From contig JAGCEE010000057.1 in the NCBI GenBank assembly GCA_017650795.1, positions 1 to 6,825 on the forward strand: a stretch of DNA of 6,825 bases. Direction: 5' to 3'. Source of the stretch: Clostridia bacterium. Its GTDB lineage: Bacteria; Bacillota; Clostridia; Christensenellales; UBA1242. The translations under genes were made by a program, and so were the position numbers. Below the pieces are notes generated by a model. It had not been told where the DNA came from. It searched no databases and saw only the letters and a program-made list of their open reading frames with translations. This document shows positions 6,516-6,825 of the stretch, in pieces; the stretch's first letter is position 1, and each line of letters opens with the position of its first letter.

Positions 6516-6544
6516 ATTTTAACATAGTATAAAAACTATTTCAA
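6516..6544 (-). promoter_or_regulatory. Promoter of typA with extended -10
   Basis: On the minus strand, TTGAAA (6539-6544) and TAAAAT (6516-6521) are 17 bp apart, each one base from the sigma-A consensus, and TGT directly before the -10 box makes an extended -10. A long A-rich tract (about 6549-6569) lies just upstream of the -35 box and could serve as an UP element. The spacer contains a small inverted repeat, ATAGT/ACTAT (6524-6528 and 6535-6539), of unknown meaning. Predicted start about 6509, leader about 60 nt. Confidence 0.75.
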
Positions 6545-6589
6545 GTATTATTTTATTTTTTTTTATTGTTTTAATATAATTTTATTATA

Positions 6590-6825
6590 TTATTTTTCAA
6601 ACTTTTCTTTATAATCTTTCATGCACTTAACAATACACTCTTTTGCCTGAACGGCACCACCAGTGGATAAAATATCTACCTTTTTGTTTTCTAGTTGTTT
6701 GTAAACAGATAAAAAATGTTTAAGTTCGTCTAGTATATGTGCTGGAAGCTGTGATATATCGGTATAGGAATTATACTGAGGATCACCAAAAGGAATCGCA
6801 CTTATTTTTTCATCATGTTCATTTC
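6590..6825 (-). CDS. ppa: Inorganic pyrophosphatase, family I, C-terminal part
   Basis: Only the last 77 codons lie in the window; the gene continues past the right edge. Soluble family I pyrophosphatase splits the pyrophosphate released by nucleic-acid, protein and sugar-nucleotide synthesis, pulling those reactions forward in the cytoplasm. The visible part reads as the family's C-terminal third: DEKISAIPFGDPQYNSYTDI, then a DISQLP-like turn, an HFLSVYKQLENKK segment whose Tyr-Lys pair corresponds to active-site residues of the family, and a closing helix with GGAVQAKECI and KDYKEKFEK. The metal-binding aspartate cluster would be in the missing upstream part. The stop is TAA, with typA following 141 nt later behind its own promoter. 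The assignment rests on motif recall, without a search; the reading frame is open throughout and codon use matches the neighbours. Confidence 0.85.
   Translation of the reverse strand, partial: NEHDEKISAIPFGDPQYNSYTDISQLPAHILDELKHFLSVYKQLENKKVDILSTGGAVQAKECIVKCMKDYKEKFEK

Noticed and set aside
1..6825. Novel defence system, mobile element, CRISPR array or RNA gene
   Set aside because: All long frames are housekeeping genes on one strand with matching composition; no repeated units, terminal inverted repeats, transposase-like or nuclease-like motifs, or tRNA/rRNA sequence were seen.

Overview
The window looks like ordinary chromosomal housekeeping DNA from an AT-rich, low-GC Gram-positive type bacterium, most likely an uncultured Clostridia-like Firmicute. 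Reasons: strongly A/T-biased codons and intergenic DNA, sigma-A type promoters with near-consensus boxes, GGAG-type ribosome binding sites, and an FtsZ, DnaB and TypA that read like Firmicutes proteins. All five stop codons that can be judged plus that of the partial gene are TAA. Tryptophan is encoded by TGG and no in-frame TGA occurs, so nothing suggests a non-standard code. The taxonomic placement is inference; no rRNA is present.

Every gene runs on the minus strand, so in transcription order (right to left) the layout is as follows. (1) 6590-6825: the last 77 codons of a family I inorganic pyrophosphatase. (2) 6449-6589: a leader with an extended -10 promoter and a terminator-like hairpin. 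(3) 4607-6448: typA/bipA, a ribosome-associated translational GTPase. (4) 4530-4606: a short gap with a probable promoter. (5) 4278-4529: an unrecognised 83-residue protein with two membrane segments. (6) 2769-4265: dnaB, the replicative helicase, starting with GTG 12 nt after the previous stop. (7) 2720-2752: a strong intrinsic terminator. (8) 2553-2719: an AT-rich regulatory region with a perfect-consensus promoter and a leader stem-loop. (9) 1356-2531: ftsA, with a TTG start. (10) 113-1342: ftsZ, whose ribosome binding site directly abuts the ftsA stop codon. (11) 67-94: an intrinsic terminator closing the ftsAZ unit.

Functionally, FtsA and FtsZ form the core of the division ring: FtsZ polymerises and FtsA tethers it to the membrane through its C-terminal amphipathic helix. 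Their gene pair is a self-contained two-gene transcription unit here, bounded by its own promoter and terminator and detached from murein-synthesis genes on both visible sides. DnaB and the small membrane protein form a second tightly packed pair, and TypA a third unit with its own promoter.

I found no mobile element, CRISPR array, RNA gene, toxin-antitoxin pair or defence system, and no evidence for a new multi-gene system. The points most worth a second look are regulatory (the perfect promoter plus 5'-terminal stem-loop of ftsAZ, and the hairpin in the typA leader), the altered phosphate-2 loop of FtsA, and the unknown membrane protein tied to dnaB.
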